Shown: positions 34,956 to 45,949 of the stretch, piece after piece
How the letters are laid out: each line of letters starts with the position of its first letter
How positions within the stretch are numbered: the first letter of the stretch is position 1
Source of the DNA: Chrysopilus asiliformis
Lineage: Eukaryota > Arthropoda > Insecta > Diptera > Rhagionidae
Direction: 5' to 3'
Length of the DNA: 64,000 bases
NCBI GenBank assembly: GCA_964034945.1
Contig: OZ035960.1
Location: 78,401,331-78,465,330, forward strand
Notes under the pieces: generated by a model
What the model was told of the DNA's origin: nothing
Database searches by the model: none
Seen by the model: the letters and a program-made list of their open reading frames with translations, nothing else
Position numbers and translations under genes: made by a program

Positions 34956-36334
34956 AAGGAAGAAGTCAAACCCTTTTGTCCAAAGTGTAGTCCGGGAAAC
35001 GGCAGGAAGGGCGGGAGCTCTCGCCCCAAAACTGAAAAATACCAACCAAGATATTAACTTACCGGAAAATGTCGATCCTAAACCATCCATTATTATTATG
35101 AATAGGTCAGAACACTTAAAAGATTGTAAACCTTCCGCTTCCTCGAAGATAGAACCCAAATTTCTTCATCAAAGAATTATTGAGTATGCTGATGCACGCG
35201 CCAGAATTTTCGGTTCCGTCGAAATCCCAAAAACCCGTAGGAAAAAACGCTCCGCTGGCCGAATCAAGAAATGGTACCGAGATCTAAATCTTCGTAAGAA
35301 GAACATAGTGTCCAGTATAGTCTCTGTATCAGGAGACTTACGCCCTCATGCAGATATTCTTCTGAACGGCCGGTCTATGATAGGTCTGCTGGATTCGGGG
35401 GCGAGCATCAGCTGTCTCGGAAAAGGGGCAGAAGAGTTTATTAACCAATTAAACCTAACGTGTCACAAATTAAACTCGGTAGTTAGGAGTGCCGGTGGAA
35501 CTGCTCAGTCCATTTTGGGCTACAGCAAAGTTTCGAGGTGAAAGTAAATCACTGACTCTATATGTAGTACCTAACTTGTCTCAGCCCCTATATTTAGGAG
35601 TCGATTTTTGGGACTTGTTCGGTATCCTGCCAAAGAACGTCGGCGAGGTAGAATGTGAGCAAAACGAACAACGCGGCGATAATTTTCATTGCTTGACGCC
35701 TGAGGAGTCACATCAGCTGGGGAAAGTCGTTGCATGCTTTCCTTCCAGTGAAGCCATGGGTTTAGGCCGTACTTCACTGGAGGAGCATATATTCGATATT
35801 GGCGAGGCATCGCCCATAAAGCAACGACACTATCCCGTGTCGCCGGCTGTGCAGGGGGTGATGTATGTGGAACTGGATCGAATGATAGCGTTAGGGGTGA
35901 TTGAAGAGAGCGTCTCTCCCTGGAACTCACCCGTTGTACTTGTCCGGAAACCAGGCAAAGTTCGTCTTTGCTTGGATTCCAGGGAAGTCAACGGGGTTAC
36001 AGTGAAAGACGCGTATCCTCTCCACCACATAGACGGCCTTTTAAGCCGTCTAGAAGACACGCGCTATATTTCGAGCCTGGACCTCAACGACGCGTTTTGG
36101 CAGATCCCTCTTGAGGCGAAGTCTCGGGAGGTGACTGCCTTTACCGTCCCTGGTCGCCCCCTGTACCAGTTCACTGTCATGCCATTTGGGCTTTGCAACG
36201 CTCCCCAGCGGATGTGTCGACTAATGGACAAAGTAATGTCCTTTATGCCAGCTGAACAGATTTGTTTTCGTCTCTCTCGACGACTTGTTGATTATCTCCT
36301 CAAGTTTCGAGCTTCACATGCGCGTTTTGTCTGA
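34930..36334 (+). pseudogene. Gypsy protease and RT, copy 2
   Basis: The protease frame (34930-35541) includes LLDSGAS. The next frame (35489-36334) has the protease end and the RT palm up to FGLCNAPQ. An 11-bp deletion at about 35525, not present in copy 1, shifts the frame between them. The SLDD box at 36273-36284 and the frameshift before it are shared with copy 1, so those two lesions predate the duplication. Confidence 0.85.
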
Positions 36335-37307
36335 AGTGTCGAAATGTCTACGACGTGCTAACCTCACCATTAACGTCACAAAAAGCCGGTTCTGTCAGAA
36401 GGAGGTAAGATATTTGGGGTATATCGTGGGAGATGCTTCTCTTAAGACAGATCCGCTGAAGGTGGCTGCAGTGAAAGATTTTCCAGCACCAAAGTCCGTG
36501 AAACAAGTACGCCGGTTCCTCGGAATGACCGGCTGGTATAGGCGATTTGTCCCGAACTATGCCAGCGTAGCTTCGCCGATCACGGACTGTCTTAAGAGAA
36601 GCACCTCCGGATTTCAATGGACCTCAGAAGCTCAGGTTGCTTTTGATCAACTAAAGCAAGCCCTAGTGACAGCACCTGTTCTTGCCACTGCTAATTTTAC
36701 AAAACCGTTCCTGATTCAATGTGACGCCAGTACATCGGGGGTCGGGGGAGTACTTTGCCAGGTCGACGATGACAGGGAGGAGCGGCCAATCGCGTATGTG
36801 TCCCAAAAACTAAACGCGGAGCAGAGGAACTACAGCATAACGGAGCTGGAGTGTTATGCTGCATTGTTGTGCGTGCGTAAGTTCCGTCCATACGTCGAGG
36901 GGCTCCCTTTCACGATCGTTACTGACCACGCGAGCCTGAAGTGGCTCATGAGCCAAAAGGATCTGAGTGGCAGACTCACTCGATGGTCCTTGAAGCTCCA
37001 AGCCTTCGACTTTTCTATCACCCACAGAAAAGGGAGCCAGAACGTTGTGCCAGACGCTCTGTCTAGAGTGTATGCCGAAGCACTCGTGGATCAGGCTGTT
37101 GATCCCTCTCTTGAAGTAAACTTGAGCTCTCCAGACTTTGCGTCTCAGGAATATCGAGAACTCATTGATACCATTACCAGAGAGGGGAAGAAGCTGCCTG
37201 ATCTATGTGTGTCAGAGGAATACGTATATAGACTATATGAGCCACGTACCCGGGGGCTCCCGTTCGGGAAGACGAAGCTTGGAAGCTTTGGGTTCCATCG
37301 GGCTTGA
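36285..37307 (+). pseudogene. Gypsy RT thumb, RNase H and start of integrase
   Basis: Continues after the RT catalytic box. It has the connection (RYLGYIVGDA, VRRFLGMTGWYRRFVPNYA), then RNase H with FLIQCDASTSGVGGVL, ITELECYAALLCV and IVTDHASLKWL, then RKGSQNVVPDALSR. It ends shortly into the integrase N-terminus. The HHCC zinc-binding region of integrase that should follow is missing. Confidence 0.88.
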
Positions 37308-37331
37308 CTGGCGCTTTGATCCTGGCGGCCC

Positions 37332-38195
37332 ATGATGCCCCTTCAGCAGCACACGGCGGAATTGGCAAAACGCTTCATAGATTTTATGGGCCCGTACCCT
37401 AGATCTGCACAAGGAAACACCGTCCTCATGGTAGTATTGGACCGGTTTAGCAAATTTGTGCTCTTGAAGCCCATGTATCGAGCAACAACTAAACTGGTCA
37501 TTAAATATTTGAAAAATGACGTGTTTCTGACATATGGGGTACCTGAAAACCTTATCTCTGACAATGGGTCGCAGTTTACCTCCAAAGATTTCGCAGCTTT
37601 TTTGAAACCTTTTGGGGTGAAGCATATGTTGACGGCTGTTTATGCACTACAGGTGAACGCTTCGGAGCGCGTAAATAGATCAATTCTTGAAGCTATAAGA
37701 TCATATTTGCAAGGCGAACACACGAGGTGGGATGCTAAACTTCCGGAAATAGCTTGCGCTCTTCGAACGTCGATCCATTCCGCAATACAACGAATTCTAT
37801 ATTCGGTCAACTTCGGCCAGGAAATGATCACGTACGGAAACGCATATCCGATACTGAAAAGATTAAAGGCGTTAAGTGACCCAGAATCCCAAATTTTGTC
37901 ATCAGATAGATTAAATTTAATACGGAATGAGGTAAAGGCTAACCTGGAACAAGCATATGAACGTTATGCTACCGGATATAATCTTAGGTCACGAAAGCGT
38001 ACGCTCACAGTAGGACAAAAAGTTTTCCGACGCAATTTTGTTTTAAGTGAGGCTGCGAAGAAATTTAATTCAAAACTCGCGCCTAAATTTGTTCCATACG
38101 AAATTGTGAAGCTAATAGGAAACTCTATCTTTCAAGTCCGGAATTTAAACAGCAAAGCTACAAGAAACGTTCATGCTAAAGATCTACGCACCTGA
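37332..38195 (+). pseudogene. Gypsy integrase core and C-terminus
   Basis: 287 codons. Catalytic acids are seen in RFIDFMGPYPRS, ISDNGSQFTS and NASERVNRS. The C-terminal part (LTVGQKVFRRNFVLS, KFNSKLAPKFVPYEIVKLIG, NSIFQVRN) is the gypsy GPY/F-type module. The frame lacks the HHCC domain, lost in a deletion between about 37250 and 37340. Without it integration would fail. Confidence 0.85.
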
Positions 38196-38429
38196 ACTTG
38201 CATCCTGACAGGTAACTTGATGGTCATTCTTCTCAATTTTGACTCAAATTGTCAGATTTTTTTAAACAAAATTAATTTTTTTCAATTTTTGGCACGGCTT
38301 TACTTCTGATGAGACTCAATCTCAGAAGTCGTGGACGTGCCCCACGTTTGATTAGTAATTCTTGTCGACAATTCGTTTTTTTTTCAGTAATTTCAAAAAT
38401 CTTGGTAGATGTTTGAAATTACTGATGGT

Positions 38430-40488
38430 TGTAACGATTGCCGACTCAAAAAAAGAACAGTGGAATTCAAGGTTGCGAATCCCTGGAATATTTTTTTTAT
38501 ATAGCAAGTTCCCAAGCGACCGAATGCAAATTGGAGCCCTTTTATTGATGAGTGTAGGGTAGGGGGTTTTGTTCAAGCAGATGGCGAAGCGAACGATCCG
38601 TTAAAAGCATTGATTTCGATCGTTTATTGTATATTCAAATACACAGCAACAATGGGAATCCAACAATTACAATAAGTAAAAAGTCCAGTTTTTTTTTTCA
38701 AGCGGGATAATTCAGAAAAGATTTTTGAAAAAAATGGAAAAGTTGAGAGAGTTGCTGGATACTCGTCGGGCCGAAAAGGCAAAATTTGAAGCGTGGTTAA
38801 GCTCATCGTTATATTTAAAATATAGTTTTTTCTCTGAGCATCAAAATTACCTCGGGATAAATTAAAATAATTGGTGCACGAAACGCAAGATAATTAACTA
38901 AACAAAATAAATTTAAAGATTAAGAAAAAAACGGATTTGTAATTTTCACGGAGGAGCACCGGTTATTATACCGCAGAGTTTTTTTTTATATACGTCGTGC
39001 ATCTCAGCATACATTTTTTTAAATCTTGTGGATGCCCTTTCATCCTACCATCACCGAAATTTTACCATCAATATTTAGCAGAGACATCTTCAATCAACAT
39101 AACTCTACGTTCGACCAATCATAAAACTGCCCAAGCATCACCAGATACGACGAAGCATCACCAGATACGAGAAAGCATCACCAGATACGACAAAGCATCA
39201 CCAGATACGACAAAGCATCACCAGATACGTCAACACATCACCAGACATAAACTTTTCATGCAAAGTGAGTACGTTTCATGATATATCTAATCCCACTAAC
39301 CGATCGTGAACCAGTTAACACGCAACATGCAACATAAATATGAATCCAGCATCATTCTCCACGCAACATTTAACATCTAAAATCAAACAGACGAGGATTA
39401 ATTACATGCAGCCACCAATACTCAACGATTCTACGAACAGATCTTCCAGAATTACGCATACATTCATTCTTATTATCGCAGAGACGTCAAAATTTGACAA
39501 TAGAGACTTAAATTAATAACCATAAGTAACAATTATTAATTAAGATCACAAAAGAAATTAAAATATACTATTGAACATTTATATACTATATAATTAAACC
39601 ACAGTCATTATTACAGATAGGAATATAGGAGATGAACTTAATTCTAACATAATTTTCTTTTTTAAATTGTATATATTGTTTATTTTGCTTAGACTAGTAT
39701 TAAGATTTCCCATTTATTGTCTTCAGATAGGGTCAATTATGAATTTTGGGGTGGCAACCAAATAGAGATTTTGCTCTTAAAATGAAGTATTAAAAGTTTA
39801 TTGAAAATTGTACTTTGAAAATTGTAATAAATGAAGAATCGTTAGTTTTCTCTAAACTTCGGTGTTTTGTTAATTTCGATAAGTTTTTTTTTAAATCTTG
39901 CGTTGTGTCGTGAATTTTCAGAGGGGATTTACTCGTAGTTTTCTTTGAGATGCGTTTAATTTCACTCCAATGACAAACTTTAGAAAAATGTGTCGTTAAT
40001 TTTTTTAAAGAGAGAGAGAGAGGCAGACTATAAGGAAAGTGGAAGAATACATCCCAACATGACGTATTAAGGTTTTTGTAAAACTTTTTTTTGCCCTAAT
40101 CTTTGGGGTAATTTGGATGGAGGCTCTCCAAAATTACGTTTGGTCCAAGAATCAGTCTTGGAGTAGGGTGGGCAAACCTCACACCGATCTGCTTTCTTAT
40201 TTTCGTAGTTTGATCTTTTTTTTCTTTCTTTGAATTGTGTCCGCAGCTTCCTGGGGTGATGAGGGAAGTAGAACCCCCTTCTATCAAGTTACCCTGCTGC
40301 CAGTGCTATAGGCATACCTCCTTATTGTGAGGAACGCGAGCGCCCCGAGACAAAACCCTTGACCCAGCCCCCCTGAGCTAGACGACGCTTGGTATGCCAG
40401 TCTCACCCGTCGCCGCTTCCGCACCACTTCGAGCGCATATCTTGGACAGGGCTTCCACAGACGTGGCGCGAGAAAAGTGTTCACCACA
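38430..40488 (+). repeat. Gypsy 3' LTR
   Basis: 2,059 bp. It has five full 20-bp AGCATCACCAGATACGA(C/G)(A/G)A units at 39134-39233 and about 12 extra bases near 40450 compared with the 5' LTR. It ends CACCACA, followed by TCGT. Confidence 0.93.
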
Positions 40489-40616
40489 TCGTGTTCATAC
40501 GTTTGCTCGCGGTATGTTCAAATGTGTTCATATGCCTTGTGTTCATACGTATGAACACAAAAATATGGTGTTCAGACGATATGAACACGCTTGGGACACT
40601 TTTTTGCTCAAAAATA

Positions 40617-41915
40617 AAGAGTGTCCCAGGAAAAAATGTCCCTTTAAAATTTTCAATAAATTCTGATTTTTTTTACTGTATTATTAAAAAAAACTAAGAA
40701 TTTGAAAAACTAACATATATTTTAATCTATACACAAAATTCCAAAACTTTAGTATGGCTCCATCCAAAAAATTCGGAGTTTTTTCTTAATACTTCCCATT
40801 AAATTTTGTACAGATGAATCCGGAATCAATTTGGTTGTTTGCAACCACTTTTTTCTGAAATCAGCACATGTTTTGGCGGCCTTACTGAATTTTGCCAGTT
40901 TTTGCTTCATATTGGCCCAGTATTTTTCAATTGGTCGTAATTCTGGGCAGTTTGGAGGATTTTCGTCTCTTTGAACAATTTCAATATCATTGTCCTTGTA
41001 CCAGTTTAATGTTGTTTTTGAGTAGTGACACGTGGCAAGGTCAGGCCAAAAAATAGTGGGCTTGGTATGTGATGTTATAAAGGGTAACAAACATTTTTGG
41101 AGACACTCGCGCACATAAAATTCACTATTCATGGACCCTGTAGTGAAATATGGTGCACTTCGTCTACCACATTGGCATATTGCTTGCCAAACCAATATTT
41201 TTTTTGCAAATTTTTCAGTCTCAATTGTTTTAAACTTCTTAGAGACTGAATTCCGATTTTCTGCAGAAAAAAAATGGCAGCCAGGAAGTGTTTTAAAGTC
41301 TAATTTGCAGTAAGTCTCGTCGTCCATAATCACACAAAAATCTTTTGATAACAAACGTTTATAAAGTTTTCTCGTACGATTTTTTGCGTTTGTTTGTTGT
41401 TTTTCAGTTCGCAATGGCACTTTATATTTCTTATACGATTTTAAGTTGTGGACTTTCTTTATTCTTTCGACCGTTGATTTGGAAATACTGCACTTTTTTG
41501 CAAGATCTCGTAATGAAAGGCACGGATTTCTTTGCAAACTCCTTACAACCTGCAGTTCACTTTTAGGGTCAATAAATCCGGGTTTTCGTCCGCTACCTTG
41601 TTTTCTCCTCGTGGTCCCTGTTTCACCAGACCGTTTTATTACGCGTTGCACGGTTTTAACACTTGTTTTCAGCTCTTTGGCAATGTTTTTTTGTGTTACC
41701 CCTTTTTCCGTACAAAATTTGTACAAAATTTTTTCTCGGAGCTGTTCTTGATTTGACTGCATTTTGAAAACTATTACTAAATTACCAGTTGCACTAATTT
41801 TGCTCGATTTCTAACTGTAAAAATATACGACAAATTCATTCTCGAGCAATAGTGTTACCATTAGATGTCTAAAAATTGCATTTTGAAAAGCGACAATTTT
41901 TCCTGGGACACTCTT
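40617..41915 (-). mobile_element. Tc1/mariner element, DD37E type, TA flanked
   Basis: 1,299 bp. Ends AAGAGTGTCCCAGGAAAAA are perfect inverted repeats, with TA at 40615-40616 and 41916-41917. It carries one complete transposase gene. It sits in the right arm of the Harbinger element, 124 bp beyond the gypsy insertion. Confidence 0.93.
40749..41762 (-). CDS. Tc1/mariner DD37E transposase, full length
   Basis: 337 residues, uninterrupted. Two helix-turn-helix segments at about residues 10-45 and 75-105 bind the inverted repeats and are separated by a GRKP motif at 58-61. The catalytic triad is Asp in IMDDETY (147/148), Asp241 in FWPDLATCHYS and Glu279 in LRPIEKYW. There are 37 residues between the second and third acids, which defines the DD37E group. 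The length equals that of active family members. It catalyses cut-and-paste movement into TA sites in the nucleus. ATG lies 150 bp inside the right end, as expected. Nothing in the sequence shows that it is expressed. Confidence 0.92.
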   Translation of the reverse strand: MQSNQEQLREKILYKFCTEKGVTQKNIAKELKTSVKTVQRVIKRSGETGTTRRKQGSGRKPGFIDPKSELQVVRSLQRNPCLSLRDLAKKCSISKSTVERIKKVHNLKSYKKYKVPLRTEKQQTNAKNRTRKLYKRLLSKDFCVIMDDETYCKLDFKTLPGCHFFSAENRNSVSKKFKTIETEKFAKKILVWQAICQCGRRSAPYFTTGSMNSEFYVRECLQKCLLPFITSHTKPTIFWPDLATCHYSKTTLNWYKDNDIEIVQRDENPPNCPELRPIEKYWANMKQKLAKFSKAAKTCADFRKKWLQTTKLIPDSSVQNLMGSIKKKLRIFWMEPY

Positions 41916-41951
41916 TATGAACAGTGATCATATCGTGTGCACTTAACTTAA

Positions 41952-42786
41952 CAGAAATGGTGACGGAAATTTGACATCCGTGAATTTAAAATGGCGGATT
42001 GTAATTTTTCACGTACAGAGACGCTCTGTTCTATAAAAGAATACTGTTTAAAAGTAATTTTTACAAAGAAATTATTTAAAAAAGGCATCGTTGGAGCAGC
42101 TGGAGGCCGAATTTCATTTTAGTGCGGAAATTTTAAAGAAAATAGTGAAATCACTTAGATCGTCATATTTACTATTCTCAGTTGTGTACTGCTCACCGCA
42201 TTTCTGAAACTGAAACGTCATGCCAGAATCAGCCCACCTATGTCACAACAAAATTCTATAATGACATTTTTGTTAACAGTTCTGTCAATGTTTCCGGCAG
42301 GTCTGGATGGCGTGTCAATAAAGGAGAAACTAAGGTACGTCATTGAGGCACCCTAATAAAAATTATCCATATTTTAAAAATTGTCGGCAATACTGCTATG
42401 AAACGGATTTAACTTTCTCGTTGTACTCACACCAACAAATTCCCGCAAATTATAAAGACGCGTTCTTCAGAATGTTTGTTGGGAGATAATGACCAGCGGG
42501 CGAATTAGAAGCGATACTCTATCTCATTTACTCCTACAGCCAGTCGGCACTTTTGTCTCATCCGCCAAACTTCACTTCCTCTACCAGCTGTTGCAAGAAA
42601 ATTACAATGGGCCCGAAAGGAAAATATTCCGAAAAACTTTTAACGATTAATATGTCATTGACTAAAAATTTGATTTTTTTCCTCTTGTTCTTTAGCTAAA
42701 ACCGATATGGTAATTTCCATCACTTATCTCCTGTAAAACATTTTTTTTGTGAAAATAGCTGTATTGAGCTGTAAAATAAAAAACAC
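41952..42786. other. Spacer between Harbinger and pogo nests
   Basis: No recognised gene or element. Short segments such as 'gacatccgtgaatttaaaatggcgg' look single-copy. Confidence 0.35.
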
Positions 42787-43342
42787 GGCCTTTACACGCG
42801 TCTATAGAGCTGACACAGTCTCGTGTAAATGCTTACTGGTAGGGGAGACTGGGGTATTCTGGACCACGGGGAATTGCGGACCAGCGTCATTTTTTTTCCC
42901 CTAGTAGTGGTTGGTAGCTGCAAATAACTGTAATCAGTTTGCCTCATGTTAAGCTAATTTTCCTAACAGTACTCGACTTGTGTATACGTACTATCACCTC
43001 GCTTCGATAGCAAATAGAAAAGTGATACTTCGAATTTTTTTTTTCACTTTGTGTTTCGCTTAAATTTAACCACATTTTTCGAGAATCAACTCAAGTGATA
43101 ATATATATTGATAATATTCGCGGAGCCTTAAGCATTCGACACTGACAAGAAATTTTGCATGAAGTTTGCATTGTGTTACTAATAGCTGCCATATTCTAAA
43201 AAAGAGCATTCGGGGAATTGTGGACCACTTTTGTCGGGGAATTATGGACCACTCAATTCTTGACATTTGACAAGCAAACTTCGTGTATTTGATGCATATA
43301 AGTGTTTTTTCATGCAAAAACACAGCATTAGATTTTCGGCAA

Positions 43343-43739
43343 TCATACTAATATATAAAAATGAGTTGGTGTATGTCTGCCTGTCTGTCTGTCTGTCTGT
43401 TCCTCTTTCACGCGAGAACGGCTGAACCGATTGACTTGAAATTTGGCATGAGTGTCTGTGGTAGTTCTGGTTCCAACATAGGCATACGGAAAAGGAGCGC
43501 GAGGGGTGGGGGGAGTAAGGGGAGGGGGTAAAGTGATTTCGAAACTTAGTTTTTGCGCTATGTTACTCTTTCGCGGGGAAACTACTGAACCGATTGGCCT
43601 GAAATTTGGCATAGATGTTCGTCGTGGGTCCAGCCCCAACATAGACCCATTAAAAAGTTTTTAAGTTCTTTCCGGTTTTCTTCGTATTCTAAAATTTAGA
43701 CAAAAAGCTTAACCCGGCAACGACGGGTATACAAGCTAG
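43343..43739 (+). mobile_element. Helitron-like element, 397 bp
   Basis: Starts TCATACTAATATATAAAA after an A, contains a (CTGT)n tract and 'ggctgaaccgattgacttg' phrases. It ends with the hairpin CCCGGCAACGACGGG, 7 bp and CTAG before a T. TC at one end, hairpin plus CTRR at the other and A/T target without duplication are the Helitron signature. It is non-autonomous. Confidence 0.7.
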
Positions 43740-44080
43740 TTTCTAAATCGGCCGTTTTGACATCGCCAGAGGATGTAAATGACCTTCGTGAGAAGGCTGA
43801 TATGAAGCGAAAGAGATTGGAGAGAAAAGGTGATAAACCATAATCGAAAAAGCAAAAAGATCGTGTCAAATCGAAGACATCACAGAAGAAACAACCATCT
43901 TCAACCTATTGTGAGGTGGAAGAATACATCGATTTCTGCATAATTTGTAAGAAAAATATGCCAAAAAAAACGAACCGCCGAAATACCATCCATTGCAACG
44001 TGTGCGATCGAGCTGTTCACTTGGGATGCTCCGGAATGACTGCAAGTTACTGGACTTGCGAACATTGCGTTTCGGACTGA
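43740..44080 (+). pseudogene. pogo transposase C-terminal PHD-like zinc finger
   Basis: An open frame with one in-frame TAA (about 43841-43843) encodes a basic linker, then FCIICKKNM, HCNVCDRAVHLGCSG and WTCEHC, a complete C-X2-C, C-X2-C, H-X2-C, C-X2-C pattern, ending at TGA 44078-44080. From knowledge of the family, many insect pogo/Tigger transposases end in such a finger. The catalytic domain and N-terminal HTH are absent. Confidence 0.65.
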
Positions 44081-44130
44081 TTTTCATTGCAATTTTTCAC
44101 TTCATTTCACTTTGTCTGTTATATAATAAA

Positions 44131-44880
44131 CTAGCTTGAAAGAACCCGGCGTTGCCCGGGTAGTAATAAATTTTTGAATATGAAAAAATCCTTTTTTTTT
44201 CAAAAGTATTTTGATGTATAGAAAAATTATGCAGTAATTATATTTCAAACAATTTTCTGTTCATATTTTTTTTGGTTTGACGCACTGTTTTCAAGAAAAT
44301 TGCAAATATTTTTTCCATCTGCTTGGGAGAAAGGGAATAGAGCGAATTCCCTTATTGCCAGACACTTTTTGCATTTATGTTGTAACATATGTTGAACAAC
44401 CATAAAATAGTTTCAGAGATAGCTGAGGAGGGGATTGGTCGAAAATTTACCCTGACAGATAACCTATCCAACACTAAAAATTGTATAAAAATCCGTTCTG
44501 TAGTTTAGTAGATAGCAGGAGAGAGGGCTGGCACCATGTAGAACGGAGTAGTTTGAGTGGATGAAAATTTCTTTTATGATTGACCTGCCCAACACTGAAA
44601 ACCGTATTCAAATACCTTCAGTGGTTCAGAAGATAACAGGCGAGGGGGTGAAAGGGGAGCCGATACCGCGACCACACCTAACTATAAATCGTGGTTATGA
44701 TACATAGTCTATGTTGGTGCAGTAGTTCTTGAGTTTATACGTTACTCCATCTCACAAATCAAAAAAATTTATAACTCTATCTCACAAATCAAAAAAAAAC
44801 GTTTCCGCACCCCAATAAGTTTGTTGCTGCATTCCAGATTGGGGACCTCCACACTATATGTGTATCAAACCAAACCAATC
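44131..44880 (-). mobile_element. Helitron-like element in reverse, far end uncertain
   Basis: On the plus strand it begins A/CTAG followed by the hairpin CCCGGCGTTGCCCGGG. This is a Helitron 3' terminus read from the other strand. The interior has 'aaaatttaccctgacag' and 'gttcagaagataacaggcga' family phrases. The TC end was not located; the right boundary given is where the next repeat begins. Confidence 0.5.
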
Positions 44881-44884
44881 GCTG

Positions 44885-45216
44885 GACACAAAAATGAACT
44901 ACACCAGGGTGTTTGGAATGACAAAAGACTTTAATTTTAGCATGTCCGACCGTCTGTCTGCCCGTCTGTCGTCTGTCCGTCTATATATCCGTGAATATCA
45001 TAACTTTTGGAAGGATTGAGCTAGAGATTTGAAATATTTTCAGTTGCGTTTCTCGTAAATGGCAATGCTAAGTTCTTGAACTGGCAAAATCGGACCATTC
45101 CCTTCTCCATATAAATGAAACTTTTTTCGCAATTTTCTCGAAAACGGTGAATCGCATTGACAAATTTATAAAGCTAAAATGTTTTTTATACCCGTATGGT
45201 GAAACCAAAGGGTATA
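44885..45216 (+). repeat. Dispersed GTCTGTCC repeat, diverged copy
   Basis: Matches copy 1 in order ('aatgaactacacc', core near 44940-44990, 'gattgagctagaga', 'ggcaaaatcggaccatt') but is more diverged. It ends in 'gaaaccaaagggtata', which leads into the piggyBac target TTAA. Confidence 0.65.
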
Positions 45217-45415
45217 TTAACCCTCATACGTCCCTTATTCTGATGCACGCTAAGTATCTTAGTGGTCATTTTCGACCAATGCGTAGTTTATCGATGAAAA
45301 GTTCTTGATAAGTATGTTTTCTACAATATTTAATATTTGTATTTCAGTATCTTAAAATTATAAAACAAAAACAAAAGTATTTTGTTAACAAAAAGAAAAT
45401 AATAGTTCATTTTTA

Positions 45416-45905
45416 TCTATATATATATAAAAATGGAAGTTTGTTGGTTGGTTGGTTTGAAGTTACAAAACTCAAAAACTACTGGACCGATTTTTACGCG
45501 GTTTTTTGTAAAATGATCTGGGTTGCCAGGAGCCGGTTTTTAGCTATTCGAAATGGAAGGTCCTGTAAGGATAACGCAAATATCCTTTTTATCAATTTTC
45601 TCCCGGAAAAATTGGCATTATGTGGTTTTTGGGGTCGCTGATCACGAATCTGGTGTTGGAATTTTAAAATTCGAAACGGAAGGTCCTGTAAGGATAACGG
45701 AAATATCCTTTTTCCCATTTTTTCCAGGAAAAAATGGCAATTTGGGGTTTTAGGGGTCGCTGATCATAAATCCTGTATTAAATTTTCAAAACTCGAAACA
45801 GAAGGTCCTGTAAGGTTTTTTAAAAAGCTTTTAAGTTATTTATAGTTTTTTGGCATTCTAAAATTTATACAAAAAACTTTAAGCTGGGAACGTAGGGTCT
45901 GCTAG
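45416..45905 (+). mobile_element. Helitron-like element, 490 bp, inside piggyBac
   Basis: Starts TCTATATATATATAAAAATG after an A and ends 'gctgggaacgtagggtctgCTAG' before a T. The interior holds three repeats of 'gaaggtcctgtaaggata'. It has no coding capacity. Confidence 0.65.
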
Positions 45906-45949
45906 TATAGAAAAAAAAATAAGGGACATATTTCATTCTTGTATAAAAT

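Larger units (their letters stand above)
30923..36328 (+). repeat. 2.7-kb internal tandem duplication of gag-protease-RT
   Basis: Copy 1 is 30923-33627 (2,705 bp) and copy 2 is 33628-36328 (2,701 bp). They differ by only a few substitutions plus two small deletions at different bases. All three breakpoints have TTTT (30919-30922, 33624-33627, 36325-36328), pointing to microhomology or template switching. Confidence 0.95.
27955..40488 (+). mobile_element. Ty3/gypsy LTR retrotransposon with internal tandem duplication
   Basis: 12.5 kb, with LTRs of 1,998 and 2,059 bp starting TGTAACGA and ending CACCACA. The 4-bp duplication TCGT (27951-27954 and 40489-40492) is typical of Ty3/gypsy integrases. 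A Lys-tRNA-type primer site follows the 5' LTR. Gag, protease, RT, RNase H and integrase can be recognised but are all broken. A 2.7-kb gag-protease-RT segment is present twice in tandem. No envelope frame is seen. No clear polypurine tract precedes the 3' LTR. Confidence 0.93.
26931..41948 (+). mobile_element. Harbinger derivative, split by gypsy and Tc1/mariner insertions
   Basis: Terminal inverted repeats AGTTAAGTGCACACGATATG continuing ATCACTGTTCATA are identical at both ends. Subterminal copies of GTTCANACGATATGAACA occur near both ends (about 27033, 27135, 27931, 40571). Without the two nested elements and their target duplications it would be about 1.18 kb. Its only coding remnant is an internally deleted transposase at 27268-27673. 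It is therefore a non-autonomous deletion derivative. Confidence 0.85.

Noticed and set aside
38196..38429. Envelope gene between integrase and 3' LTR
   Set aside because: Only about 230 bp with no frame, so the element is not an envelope-bearing errantivirus in this copy.
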